Shown: piece by piece, positions 50,145 to 59,211 of the stretch | Numbering within the stretch: position 1 is the stretch's first letter | Layout: every line of letters starts with the position of its first letter | Position numbers and translations under genes: made by a program | Notes under the pieces: generated by a model | What the model was told of the DNA's origin: nothing | The model's input: the letters and a program-made list of their open reading frames with translations, nothing else | Databases searched by the model: none | Assembly: GCF_041053105.1 (NCBI RefSeq) | Contig: NZ_CP163444.1 | Coordinates: forward strand, 2,108,001-2,172,000 | DNA length: 64,000 nucleotides | Direction of reading: 5' to 3' | DNA from: Streptomyces sp. R44 | GTDB taxonomy: Bacteria > Actinomycetota > Actinomycetes > Streptomycetales > Streptomycetaceae

Positions 50145-51329
50145 ATGCGTTGGTCTTTGTATCTGACAGGTGTCGTCGTGTCCGGATTCGGCACGACGGC
50201 GATGTGGCTCGTCTCCGGAATATGGGTCAAGTCCCTCACCGGCTCCGACAGTCTGGCGGCCCTGGCCTCCTTCGCCCTCTGGGCGCCCGTGCTCCTCGGG
50301 CCGCTGCTCGGCACGCTCGCCGACCGGGTGCGGCGCAGGCCGCTGCTCGTCGTCCTGAATCTGGCGATGGCGGTCCTGCTGCCCGTCCTGCTGTGGGTGG
50401 AGTCGGCGGACCGGGTGTGGCTGCTCTTCGCGGTCCTCGTCCTCTACGGGGCGCAGGGCTCCGTCCATGACGCGGCCGAGCAGGCCCTGGTGGCTTCCGT
50501 GGTCGACGAGGGGCGGCTCGGCACGTTCAACGGGCTGCGGATGACGGCGAACGAGTCGATGAAGCTGATCGCCCCGCTGGTCGCGGCGGGCCTCTTCACC
50601 GCGTACGGGGGCGGGCCCGTCGCCCTCCTGGACGCGGCGAGCTTCGCGGTCGCCGCGGTCCTGTTCGCCCTCATGCCGGTCCGGGAGGCGCGGCCCGAGC
50701 GGCCGGAGGCCCGGAACTGGTGGCGGGAGACCGCCGAGGGCGTCCGGCTGCTCCGGGCCTCGAAGGTGCTGCGGCCGCTGGTGGCGACGGGGGCGTTCAC
50801 GATGCTGCTCGCCGGGGTGAACGGGGCGGCGATCTACGCCGTGGTGGACCGGGGACTCGGGCACGCGCCCGCGTACGCGGGAGTGCTGTACGCGGTGCAG
50901 GGCGTGGGCTCGGTCCTCGCGGGCCTCGTCACCGGCCCGCTGCTCCGCCGGATCCCCGAGCGGACCCTGGCCGCCGCCGGCCTCGCGCTGTTCGCCCTCG
51001 CCATGGGGGTACGGGGAGCGCTGCCGTACGAGGCGACGGCCCTGGCGGCGAGCGCGGTGATCGGCCTGGGGATGCCGTGGGTCCTGGTCGCCGTCATGAC
51101 GGCGGTCCAGCGGGAGGCCCCGGCGGAGGCGGTCGGCCGGGTCGCGGCCACCGCGAACACCCTGGTCATGGCGCCGAACGCGCTGTCCATCGCGCTGGGC
51201 GCGGGCCTGATCGCGGTCACCGACACGCGCGTACTGCTCCCGCTGCTCGCGGTGGCGGGGCTTGCCTGGGCGACGGCCTTGGTGCCGGGGGCGCGGCGTG
51301 CGGGGGTGCTGGTGGGGGACGACGCCTGA
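50145..51329 (+). CDS. MFS transporter
   Basis: This 394-residue membrane protein has about 12 hydrophobic segments. It begins LYLTGVVVSGFGTTAMWLVSGIWVKSLTGSD and contains the loop GPLLGTLADRVRRRPLLVVLNLAMA (motif A) and GAQGSVHDAAEQALVASVVDEGRLGTFNGLRMTANESMKLIAPLVAAGLF. It resembles efflux proteins of the macrolide (MefE-like) group of DHA3. Substrate unknown. It is followed by the repeat element at 51338. Confidence 0.9.
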   Translation: MRWSLYLTGVVVSGFGTTAMWLVSGIWVKSLTGSDSLAALASFALWAPVLLGPLLGTLADRVRRRPLLVVLNLAMAVLLPVLLWVESADRVWLLFAVLVLYGAQGSVHDAAEQALVASVVDEGRLGTFNGLRMTANESMKLIAPLVAAGLFTAYGGGPVALLDAASFAVAAVLFALMPVREARPERPEARNWWRETAEGVRLLRASKVLRPLVATGAFTMLLAGVNGAAIYAVVDRGLGHAPAYAGVLYAVQGVGSVLAGLVTGPLLRRIPERTLAAAGLALFALAMGVRGALPYEATALAASAVIGLGMPWVLVAVMTAVQREAPAEAVGRVAATANTLVMAPNALSIALGAGLIAVTDTRVLLPLLAVAGLAWATALVPGARRAGVLVGDDA

Positions 51330-51337
51330 CGGCCGGC

Positions 51338-51425
51338 GCCCACCGCCCGTTGTGGGCAGGCGTTCCGCAAGGGGCGTGGGGGTCCCCCACGCCCCAGCGG
51401 GACGATTGCCCACACGGGGGTGGGC
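51338..51425. repeat. Composite REP-like element with inner perfect hairpin
   Basis: The element starts GCCCACCGCCCGTTGTGGGC, followed by CGTTCCGC. It contains a perfect inner hairpin GGGGCGTGGGGG-T-CCCCCACGCCCC (51371-51395), then GCGGGACGATTGCCCACAC and GGTGGGC. Its outer parts match those of the two elements at 44.6-44.9 kb. The hairpin may terminate the MFS transcript. Confidence 0.8.
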
Positions 51426-51509
51426 ACCGCCCACGACGTTCGCGGTGCGGCGCGGCCGGTGGGCGGGGAGCATGGAGACAGGCGCGCGGCGCGGCGGGAG
51501 GAGGGCAGT

Positions 51510-53576
51510 GTGACGGCCGGTTCGTTCCCGGGGACCGCGGGGCGGGTCGGCGTGCCCCTGGACGGCAAGGGAATCCTCGACGTGCTCGGCGTCGCCGCCG
51601 TCGTCGTGGACGCCCGCGGCCGCATCGTGCTGTGGAGCCCCCAGGCGGAGACGCTCTTCGGTTTCCGCGCCGACGAGGCCCTCGGCCGTTACGTGGCCCG
51701 GCTGATCGTCGGCGAGGAGCACCGCGAGGAGGCGATGCGCCTCTTCGGCGAGGTGCTGCGCGGCGTCCCGACCTGGGCGGGCACCTTTCCCGTACGGCAC
51801 AAGGACGGTTCGGTCCGACGGGTGGAGTTCCGGAACATGCGGCTCACCGACGACCTGGGCGACCTGTACGCCCTGGGGATCGCCGCCGACGCCGCCGCCG
51901 TCGAGCGGATCGAGACCGAGCTCGCGCTCTCCGACCGGCTGGTCTCCCAGTCTCCGATCGGCCTCGCCGTACTCGACACCGAGCTGCGCTACGTCCTGGT
52001 GAACCCGGCCCTGGAGAAGATCAACGGCATCCCGGCGGCGGAGCACATCGGCCGGCGGATCGCCGACATGCTCCCGAAGGTGGACGCCGAGGCCCTGGAG
52101 GCGGCGCTGCGCGGGGTGCTGGCCACGGGGACGCCCATCCTGGACCATCCCGCGATGGGCCGGACCCCGGCGGACCCGGAGCACGAGCACAACTGGTCGC
52201 TCTCCTTCTACCGCCTGGAGGGGGCGGACGGCCGTGTCCAGGGCGTCGCGGCCTCGGTGATCGACGTGACCGAGCGGCACCGGGCGGACGCGGACGCCGA
52301 CCGGTCCCGGCGGCGGCTCGCGCTCATCGCCGACGCCTCGGCCCGGGTGGGCACCACCCTGGAGGTGGAGCGGACGGCGGACGAGCTGGCCTCGGTGGTG
52401 GTGCCGGAGCTCGCGGACATCGCCGCCGTCGACGTCCTCGACTCCGTCCTCGCGCTGCGCAGGCCGGGAGCGCCGGAGGAGGGTCCTGAGCTGTTCCGGG
52501 CGCTGGCGGTGAAGGCCGAGGGGCGTACGGAGGCACTGCCGGCGGCGGATCCGCCGGGGGAGGTCGCGATGTACGGGGCGGACCGGCTGGTCACGCGGTG
52601 CGTGCACACCGGTCTGCCGGTCCTGGTGGAGCACGTGGGGCCCGGCGACCTGTCTCGGATCGCCCGGAATCCGGAGGCCGCCGAGCTCCTCGCGCGCGCG
52701 GGGGTGCACTCGTACCTGGCGGTGCCGCTGATCGCGCGCGGCGAGGTGCTCGGCGCGCTCGACCTCAAGCGGGACCGCAACGAGCTGCCCTTCGACGGGG
52801 ACGACGTCCTGCTCGCGAGCGAGCTGGCGGCCCGCGCGGCCGTCAGCATCGACAACGCCCGCTGGTACCAGAGCGTGCGGAACTCGGCGGTGACGCTCCA
52901 GCGCAGCCTGCTGCCGGGGTCCCCGCCGCAGCGGGCGGGCCTGGAGATCGCCGCCCGCTACCAGCCGGCGCACGCGTCGAGCGAGGTCGGCGGCGACTGG
53001 TACGACGTGATCGCGCTGCCCGACGACAAGACGGCGCTGGTCGTCGGGGACGTCATGGGCAGCGGCATCGACGCGGCGGCGACGATGGGCCGGCTGCGGA
53101 CGGCGACCTGCGCGTTCGCGGACCTCGACCTGTCCCCCGCGCAGGTCCTGCGGCATCTGGACCGGATCACGGCGGGTCTGGAGCACTACATCGCGACGTG
53201 TCTCTTCGCCGTGCACGACCCGGTGCGGCAGCGGTGCCGGATCGCGAACGCCGGCCATCTGCCGCCCGTCCGGGTCCCGGCGGACGGTCCGGCCGAGCTG
53301 GTGCGGCTCTCCACGGGGGTTCCGCTGGGGGTCGGCGGCGGCGTCTTCCGGACGGCCCGGGTGCCGTTCCGGCCCGGGGACCTGCTCGTGCTGTACACGG
53401 ACGGTCTGATCGAGACCCGCACGGATTCGATCGACGAGCGGCTCGCCCTGCTCGTACGCCTCCTCGACGAGGAGCGCGGACCGCTCGAGGAGACCTGCGA
53501 CCGGCTCCTCCGGGCACTGCGCCGGCCGGGCGCTCCGGACGACGTGGCCCTCCTGATCGCCCGGAGCACGGGATGA
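51510..53576 (+). CDS. PAS-PAS-GAF-PP2C (SpoIIE-type) serine phosphatase
   Basis: This 688-residue cytoplasmic protein starts at GTG 51510 after GGAGGAGGG. Two PAS domains are visible (ILDVLGVAAVVVDARGRIVLWSPQAETLFGF..., residues ~18-125, and RLVSQSPIGLAVLDTELRYVLVNPALEKINGIPAAEHIG, ~140-255). A GAF domain (~270-455; VHSYLAVPLIARGEVLGALDLKRD) follows. The PP2C/SpoIIE domain from ~470 has VGGDWYDVIALPDDKTALVVGDVMGSG (metal Asp), LFAVHDP, NAGHLPPV and DGLIETR. It probably dephosphorylates an anti-anti-sigma factor in response to a signal. Its stop overlaps the start of the second phosphatase. Confidence 0.94.
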   Translation: MTAGSFPGTAGRVGVPLDGKGILDVLGVAAVVVDARGRIVLWSPQAETLFGFRADEALGRYVARLIVGEEHREEAMRLFGEVLRGVPTWAGTFPVRHKDGSVRRVEFRNMRLTDDLGDLYALGIAADAAAVERIETELALSDRLVSQSPIGLAVLDTELRYVLVNPALEKINGIPAAEHIGRRIADMLPKVDAEALEAALRGVLATGTPILDHPAMGRTPADPEHEHNWSLSFYRLEGADGRVQGVAASVIDVTERHRADADADRSRRRLALIADASARVGTTLEVERTADELASVVVPELADIAAVDVLDSVLALRRPGAPEEGPELFRALAVKAEGRTEALPAADPPGEVAMYGADRLVTRCVHTGLPVLVEHVGPGDLSRIARNPEAAELLARAGVHSYLAVPLIARGEVLGALDLKRDRNELPFDGDDVLLASELAARAAVSIDNARWYQSVRNSAVTLQRSLLPGSPPQRAGLEIAARYQPAHASSEVGGDWYDVIALPDDKTALVVGDVMGSGIDAAATMGRLRTATCAFADLDLSPAQVLRHLDRITAGLEHYIATCLFAVHDPVRQRCRIANAGHLPPVRVPADGPAELVRLSTGVPLGVGGGVFRTARVPFRPGDLLVLYTDGLIETRTDSIDERLALLVRLLDEERGPLEETCDRLLRALRRPGAPDDVALLIARSTG

Positions 53577-56392
53577 CGGCGCGCGACCGGGGAACGGGGC
53601 GGGGGCGGCCCCGGGTTCAGGGCAAGGCGCAGGGCAAGGCCCAAGGCAAGGGGCAGGCCCGGCGTACGGGGACGGGGCTGAAGAGCGTCGCCGGGCAGGT
53701 GTTCGCCCTGGAGGCGCTGATCGCGCTCCTGGTGATCGCGGCGGCCGTGTTCGTGACGTTCTTCCAGGCCCGCAGCGACACCGAGCGGGACGCCCGGATC
53801 CGTTCGCTCGCGGTCGCGGAGGCCTTCGCGCACGCGCCCGGCGTCGACGACGCCCTGGCCTCGTCCGATCCGACCGCGCAGCTCCAGGGCCGGGCGGAGG
53901 CGACCCGGCGGGCCACGGGCGTGGACTTCATCGCGGTCCTGAGCCCCTCAGGGGTGCGGTACACCGACTCGGAGCCGGGGCTGATCGGCCAGAAGGCGAC
54001 CGGGGACCTCTCACGGGCGACGGTGGACGGCGAGTCGTTCACGGAGCTCTTCCACGGCGCGCCGAACGACGCCGTACGGGCGGTGGTCCCGGTGTACGAC
54101 GACGGGGGCCGGCTCGTCGGGATGGTCAGCAGCGGCATCGAGGTGGAGAGCATCTCGCACGCGGTGCAGGGGCGCCTGCCGCTGCTGGTCGGCGTGGCGG
54201 GCGGCGCGCTCGCGGCGGCCGTGGGCGGGGCGGCGCTGGTGAGCCGGCGGCTGAGGCGGCAGACCCACGGGCTCGGTCCGGCGGAGATGACCCGGATGAA
54301 GGAGCACCACGAGGCGGTGCTGCACGCGGTGCGGGAAGGGGTCCTGATCATGGACGCCGACCACCGGCTGCTGCTCGCCAACGACGAGGCGCGCCGGCTG
54401 CTCGGTCTGACGGCGGAGGCGGAGCGGCGGCACGTCTCGGAGCTCGGCCTCGATCCGCGGACCGTGGAGCTCCTGGAGTCGGGGCGGTCGGCGACGGACG
54501 AGGTGCACCGGGCGGGCGACCGGCTCCTCGCGGTGAGCGTACGGCCCACCCTGCAGCACGGCTCGGAGTCCGGGTGCGTGATGACGATGCGGGACACCAC
54601 CGAGCTGGCGGCGGTGACGGGCCGGGCTGCGGTGGCGCGCGGCCGGCTCCAGCTGCTGTACGAGGCGGGGGTGCGGATCGGGACGACGCTGGAGGTCGTA
54701 CGGACGGCGGAGGAGCTGGCGGAGGTGGCGGTCCCCCGGTTCGCGGACTTCGCGACGGTGGAGCTGCTCGAACCGGTGCTGCGCGGGGAGGAGCCGCCGG
54801 AGGGCGCGGCCGCGTCCACGGAGATGCGGCGGACGGCGCTGAGCGGGCTGCGGCCGGACCAGCCCCTGCAGCCGGTCGGGGACACGGTCCACTTCGACGT
54901 CCGCAGCACCCCGATGGCGAAGGCCCTGAACGCGGGTCACGCGGTGGTGGAGCCGGAGCTGGCAGCGGCGGAGGGCTGGCGGGCGCAGGATCCGGAGGGG
55001 GCGGCGCAGGCCCTCGCGTACGGGATGCACTCGCTGCTGACGGTGCCGCTGCTGGCCCGCGGGGTGGTCCTCGGCATGGCGAACTTCTGGCGTGCGGACA
55101 CCCCGGAGCCGTTCGGGGAGGAGGACCTGTCGTTCGCGGAGGAGCTGGCGGCGCGGGCCGCGGTCGCGATCGACAACGCGCGCCGGTTCACCCGGGAGCA
55201 CGCGATGGCCGTGACGCTCCAGCAGAGCCTGCTGCCGCGGGTGCTGCCGGAGCAGAGCGCGGTGGAGGTGGCGTACCGCTACCTGCCGGCGAAGGCCGGG
55301 GTCGGCGGCGACTGGTTCGACGTGATCCCGCTGCCGGGGGCGCGGGTGGCGCTCGTGGTCGGGGACGTGGTGGGGCACGGACTGCACGCGGCGGCGACCA
55401 TGGGGCGGCTGCGGACGGCGGTGCACAACTTCTCGACCCTGGACGTGCCGCCGGACGAACTGCTCGGCCACCTCGACGAACTGACGGGCCGGATCGAGAA
55501 CGGGGACACCGGGAGCGCGGCCGGCGAGGCGCGGCGGCGCGACGAGGGCATCACCGGCGCGACCTGTCTGTACGCGATCTACGACCCGGCGTCCGGTCTC
55601 TGCCAGGTGGCGAGCGCGGGGCATCCCGGTCCGGCGCTGGTGGCTCCCGACGGGCAGGTCCGGTTCCCGGAGCTGTCGCCGGGGCTGCCGCTGGGGCTCG
55701 GCCTGGGAGACGTGCCCTTCGAGTCGATGGAGCTGTGGCTGCCGGAGGGCAGCAAGCTGGTCCTGTTCACGGACGGCCTCCTGGAGGACCACGGGCGGGA
55801 CATCGACACGGGTCTCGGGCTGCTGCGCTCGACGCTCGCCCGGCCGGACCGGAGCCCGGAGCAGACCTGCGCGGACGTGCTCGCGACGCTGCTCTCGCCG
55901 ACGCCGCGCGACGACATCGCGCTCCTCGTGGCGGAGACCCGGCTGCTCGACCGGAACCGGATCGCCGAGTGGGAGGTGCCCCGGGATCCGTCGGCGGTGT
56001 CGCCGGTACGGAACGCGGCGGCGGCGAAGCTGTCGGAGTGGGGGCTCGACGGGCTCGCGTTCACGGCGGAGCTGATCCTCAGCGAGCTGATCACGAACGC
56101 GGTGCGGTACGGGGCGGATCCGGTGCGTGTACGGCTCCTCCACGACCGGACGCTGATCTGCGAGGTCTCGGACGGCAGCAGCACCTCGCCGCATCTGCGG
56201 CACGCGGCGGCCACGGACGAGGGCGGACGCGGGCTCTATCTGGTCGCCCAGTACGCGGAACGCTGGGGCACGCGGTACGCCCGCCGCGGCAAGACGATCT
56301 GGGCGGAACTACGCGTGGGCACGAACGGCGACGAACCGACGGCGACGATGGTCGTACCGGACCTGGACGCCCTGGAGGACCTGGCCTGGTGA
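53573..56392 (+). CDS. Membrane sensor with Cache-like, PAS, GAF, SpoIIE phosphatase and HATPase domains
   Basis: This 939-residue protein starts at ATG 53573. An N-terminal QGKAQGKAQGKGQ repeat precedes TM1 (~43-65). An extracellular Cache/DcuS-like domain (FFQARSDTERDARIRSLAVAEAFAHAPGVDDAL ... TGDLSRATVDGESFTELF) runs to TM2 (~200-225). PAS (~243-345), GAF (~360-540) and PP2C (VGGDWFDVIPLPGARVALVVGDVVGHG near 577-600) follow. An RsbW/HATPase domain closes it, with LILSELITNAVRYGADPVRVRLL and GGRGLYLVAQYAERWGTRY (~800-930). It combines kinase-like and phosphatase modules of partner switching in one chain. It is co-translated with the upstream phosphatase. Confidence 0.93.
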   Translation: MTARDRGTGRGRPRVQGKAQGKAQGKGQARRTGTGLKSVAGQVFALEALIALLVIAAAVFVTFFQARSDTERDARIRSLAVAEAFAHAPGVDDALASSDPTAQLQGRAEATRRATGVDFIAVLSPSGVRYTDSEPGLIGQKATGDLSRATVDGESFTELFHGAPNDAVRAVVPVYDDGGRLVGMVSSGIEVESISHAVQGRLPLLVGVAGGALAAAVGGAALVSRRLRRQTHGLGPAEMTRMKEHHEAVLHAVREGVLIMDADHRLLLANDEARRLLGLTAEAERRHVSELGLDPRTVELLESGRSATDEVHRAGDRLLAVSVRPTLQHGSESGCVMTMRDTTELAAVTGRAAVARGRLQLLYEAGVRIGTTLEVVRTAEELAEVAVPRFADFATVELLEPVLRGEEPPEGAAASTEMRRTALSGLRPDQPLQPVGDTVHFDVRSTPMAKALNAGHAVVEPELAAAEGWRAQDPEGAAQALAYGMHSLLTVPLLARGVVLGMANFWRADTPEPFGEEDLSFAEELAARAAVAIDNARRFTREHAMAVTLQQSLLPRVLPEQSAVEVAYRYLPAKAGVGGDWFDVIPLPGARVALVVGDVVGHGLHAAATMGRLRTAVHNFSTLDVPPDELLGHLDELTGRIENGDTGSAAGEARRRDEGITGATCLYAIYDPASGLCQVASAGHPGPALVAPDGQVRFPELSPGLPLGLGLGDVPFESMELWLPEGSKLVLFTDGLLEDHGRDIDTGLGLLRSTLARPDRSPEQTCADVLATLLSPTPRDDIALLVAETRLLDRNRIAEWEVPRDPSAVSPVRNAAAAKLSEWGLDGLAFTAELILSELITNAVRYGADPVRVRLLHDRTLICEVSDGSSTSPHLRHAAATDEGGRGLYLVAQYAERWGTRYARRGKTIWAELRVGTNGDEPTATMVVPDLDALEDLAW

Positions 56393-56453
56393 GCCGCTCC
56401 CGCGCCTGGAACCCGCACCACAACGGCGGCACGCTCCGAGCACGACGGGCAAG

Positions 56454-56463
56454 TGGTATACCA
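56454..56463. promoter_or_regulatory. TGGTATACCA palindrome (putative GntR operator) upstream of amidohydrolase A
   Basis: A perfect 10-bp palindrome lies 45 bases before the GTG of the first amidohydrolase. Nearly the same site (TGGTATACCG) occurs at 60530-60539 between the second amidohydrolase and the GntR gene. It also serves as an AT-rich spot in a very GC-rich region. Confidence 0.65.
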
Positions 56464-56507
56464 AATGGACCGCACCGGCCCCGTACCCGCGCCCAAGGAG
56501 CCCCACC

Positions 56508-57701
56508 GTGACCCGCACCGCCACCCTCTTCCACGACGTCCGCCCCCTCGGCGCCCCGCCCCAGGACCTGATCGCCGTGGACGGACTGCTCGTGGCGGAG
56601 GTCCCGGAGGGTGCCACCGTCGAGCGCATCGACGGCCACGGCCGCCTCGCCCTCCCCACCCTGGTGGACGCGCACATCCACCCCGACAAGACCTCCTGGG
56701 GCGAGCCCTGGCACAGCCGCCGCCCCGCGCACGGCATCGCCGAGTTCGTCGCCGGTGACGTGGAGCTGGCCCGCGCCCTGCCGGCCTCGGTGGCCGAGCG
56801 GGCGCTGCGGCTCATGTCGCACGCCGCCGCGCAGGGCACCCGGGCGATGCGGGCCCACGCGGACGTGGCCCCGGCGTACGGGCTCTCCGGGATCGAGGGG
56901 GTCGCCGAGGCGGCCCGGAAGCTCGCCGGGATCGTCGACGTGGAGCTGGTCGCCTTCCCGCAGCACGGGGTGGTCCGGACGCAGGGCGTGGCCGAGCTCC
57001 TGGCGGAGGCCGCGGCGAGCGGGCTGGTGACCCACATCGGCGGCATCGACCCGGCCGGGTTCGACGCGGAGGGCGGCCGGGAGGGCGACCAGCTCGGCAC
57101 GGTCTTCGGGCTGGCCGAGAAGTACGGGCTCGGGCTGGACGTCCACCTCCACGACCGGGGCGAGCAGGGCCTCGCGCCGCTGCGGGACATCGCCGCCCGG
57201 ACCAGGGCCCTCGGGCTCCAGGGCCGGGTGAGCGTGGCGCACGCCTTCGCCGTCGCCGGCCTCTCGGGCGCGGAGCTCGACGAGACGGCGGACCTGCTCG
57301 CGGAGGCGGGGATCGCGCTCACCACGGTCGCGCTGTCCGTGACGACGATCCTGCCGTTCCGGCGGCTCGCCGAGCGCGGGGTGAAGGTCGGTCTGGGCTC
57401 GGACGGGGTCCGGGACAGCTGGAGCCCGTTCGGCGACGCGGACATGCTGCACCGAGCCTGGCTCGCCGCCTGGGCCCTGGACGCGCGGCTCGACGAGGAG
57501 CTCGAGGGCTGCTTCCGGCTCGCCGCCGACGGGGGCGCGGATCTCCTTGGCCTGCCGAAGGCGGACCTGCGGCCGGGCTCCCCCGCCGACTTCATGCTGC
57601 TCGACGGCGAGTGCCTGCCGCAGGCGGTGGTGGACCTGCCCCGCCGTGACGTGGTGGTCCGCGCGGGCCGGGTGGTGGCGCGGGACGGCCGCCTGGTGTG
57701 A
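56508..57701 (+). CDS. Cytosine deaminase-like amidohydrolase (A)
   Basis: This 397-residue amidohydrolase-superfamily enzyme starts at GTG 56508 with AAGGAG upstream. Metal and active-site motifs follow the cytosine deaminase/AtzC subgroup: DAHIHPDKTSWGEPW (HxH, with Asp-Lys), GTRAMRAHADV, LDVHLHDRGEQGLA, VAHAFAVAGL and GLGSDGVRDSWSPFGDADML. It hydrolyses a cyclic amidine or amide, with or without ammonia release; substrate unknown. It shares motif order with amidohydrolase B at 59208-60449 and is convergent with the permease. The palindrome 45 bases upstream links it to the GntR regulator. Confidence 0.9.
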   Translation: MTRTATLFHDVRPLGAPPQDLIAVDGLLVAEVPEGATVERIDGHGRLALPTLVDAHIHPDKTSWGEPWHSRRPAHGIAEFVAGDVELARALPASVAERALRLMSHAAAQGTRAMRAHADVAPAYGLSGIEGVAEAARKLAGIVDVELVAFPQHGVVRTQGVAELLAEAAASGLVTHIGGIDPAGFDAEGGREGDQLGTVFGLAEKYGLGLDVHLHDRGEQGLAPLRDIAARTRALGLQGRVSVAHAFAVAGLSGAELDETADLLAEAGIALTTVALSVTTILPFRRLAERGVKVGLGSDGVRDSWSPFGDADMLHRAWLAAWALDARLDEELEGCFRLAADGGADLLGLPKADLRPGSPADFMLLDGECLPQAVVDLPRRDVVVRAGRVVARDGRLV

Positions 57702-57708
57702 CGCCTCA

Positions 57709-57734
57709 GGGGGCGGGGGCCGGTCCCCCGCCCC
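57709..57734. terminator. G/C hairpin between amidohydrolase A and permease genes
   Basis: GGGGGCGGGGG (57709-57719) pairs with CCCCCGCCCC (57725-57734) around a short loop. It lies between convergent genes ending at 57701 and 57745. Confidence 0.75.
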
Positions 57735-57744
57735 GTACCCGCGG

Positions 57745-59211
57745 TCAGTCCCGCTCCACGTCCACCGTCGTGAGCGAGGCGTACCGCTCGGGGTCCCGGC
57801 GCCGGATGCGGAGGGCCACGAGGAGGCCGGCCGCCAGGACCACGGGCAGCGGCACCAGGAGGGCCGTGTTCACGGCGCCGGTGCGGCCGGTGAGCAGGTC
57901 GAAGTGGACCACGGCGAGGACGGTGAGCAGGGCGAGTCCGGCGCAGGAGATCAGCGGCGCCCAGACGACCCGGGCGGCCGAGAGGCCCATCCGGTCGCGC
58001 CGGAAGTAGGCCCAGACGGCGAGCGCGGCGAGGGCCTGCATGCCCATGATGCCGAGGACGCCGACGCTGTTGGTCCAGAGGAAGACCTCGCCGTACGGGT
58101 CGGCGGCGAGGAGCGCCCCGGCGCCGACGATCGCCAGGTTGAAGCCGGTCTGGGCGACGACGGCGCCGCCGGGCGAGCCGTGCTTCCCGGAGACGGTGCC
58201 GAGGCGGCGGGGCAGCAGGCCCTCGCGGCCGAGGGCGTACAGGTAGCGGGCTCCGGCGTTGTGGAAGGCGAGCGTGGCGGCGAAGGCGCTGACGATGACG
58301 AGCCCGTGCATGGCGTCCGCCAGCCAGGGTCCCGCGTACAGCTCGGCGGCCCGGAAGGTGAGTTCGGGTCCGTCGGCGGCGCGGGCGAGTTCGACGGCCC
58401 TGTCGGTGCCGAAGGCGCCCATGATCAGCCAGCAGCCGAGGGAGTAGAAGACGGCGAGGAAGCCGATCGCGATGAAGGTGGCCCGGGGCACGGTCCTGCG
58501 GGGTTCGCGCACTTCCTCGGCGAAGATCGCGGTGGCCTCGAAGCCGGTGAAGGCGCCGATGACGAGGACGAACATGCCGGCGACGCCGCCGGCGGCGAGG
58601 GTGGAGGGGGCGAAGGAGGCGGTGTCGAGGGCGGCGGTGCCGCGGTCGCCGAGGATGCCGCCGTCCATGACGACGAGCGAGAGGACCTCCAGGACCAGGG
58701 CGACGCCGAGGACCTTGGCGCTGAGCGTGACCTTCAGCCAGCCGAGCACGCCGACGGCGAGGACGCAGAGCCCGGACAGCAGCCACCAGGGCACGTCGGC
58801 GCCGGTGGCGTCGCGGACGGATCCGGCGGCGAAGTAGCCGAAGGCGGCGGCGACTCCGGGCGTGACGAGGTTGTACGAGACGACGGCGACGTAGGCGGTG
58901 CCGACGCCGAGGGTGCGGCCGAGGCCGCGGGCGACGTAGGCGTAGAAGGCGCCGGCGTTGCGGACGTGCAGGCTCATCGCGGTGAACCCGGCGGCGAAGA
59001 GGGCGAGCAGGACGCCGGAGACGAGGTAGGCGAGCGGGGCTCCGGGGCCGCCGATGCCGATGGCGAAGGGGGCGACGCCGGCGAGGACGGTGAGCGGCGC
59101 GGCGGCGGCCACGACGAAGAAGACGAGGTCGAAGGTGCCGATCCGGCCGGCGGCGAGCCGACCGGCCGCGGCCTTGTCGGAGGACGTACGAGGGGTGGTG
59201 TCGGTGGTCAT
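57745..59211 (-). CDS. APC family amino acid/amine permease
   Basis: This 488-residue membrane protein starts at ATG 59211 and has ~12 hydrophobic segments. The first is GRIGTFDLVFFVVAAAAPLTVLAGVAPFAIGIGGPGAPLAYL, the typical APC opening (with G-G-P-G). Further features are FYAYVARGLGRTLGVGTAYVAVVSYN and AFTGFEATAIFAEEVREPRRTVPRATF, the consensus amphipathic region. Its ATG overlaps the stop of amidohydrolase B (ATGA), so transport and hydrolysis are co-expressed. It probably imports the amidohydrolase substrate, a nitrogenous compound. Confidence 0.92.
   Translation of the reverse strand: MTTDTTPRTSSDKAAAGRLAAGRIGTFDLVFFVVAAAAPLTVLAGVAPFAIGIGGPGAPLAYLVSGVLLALFAAGFTAMSLHVRNAGAFYAYVARGLGRTLGVGTAYVAVVSYNLVTPGVAAAFGYFAAGSVRDATGADVPWWLLSGLCVLAVGVLGWLKVTLSAKVLGVALVLEVLSLVVMDGGILGDRGTAALDTASFAPSTLAAGGVAGMFVLVIGAFTGFEATAIFAEEVREPRRTVPRATFIAIGFLAVFYSLGCWLIMGAFGTDRAVELARAADGPELTFRAAELYAGPWLADAMHGLVIVSAFAATLAFHNAGARYLYALGREGLLPRRLGTVSGKHGSPGGAVVAQTGFNLAIVGAGALLAADPYGEVFLWTNSVGVLGIMGMQALAALAVWAYFRRDRMGLSAARVVWAPLISCAGLALLTVLAVVHFDLLTGRTGAVNTALLVPLPVVLAAGLLVALRIRRRDPERYASLTTVDVERD

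Noticed and set aside
47919..53258. Very long open frame on the minus strand across the HEAT-repeat, MFS and phosphatase genes
   Set aside because: It lies opposite clearly coding plus-strand genes and has low-complexity Arg/Gly/Pro composition typical of antisense frames in high-GC DNA. It shows no family motif.
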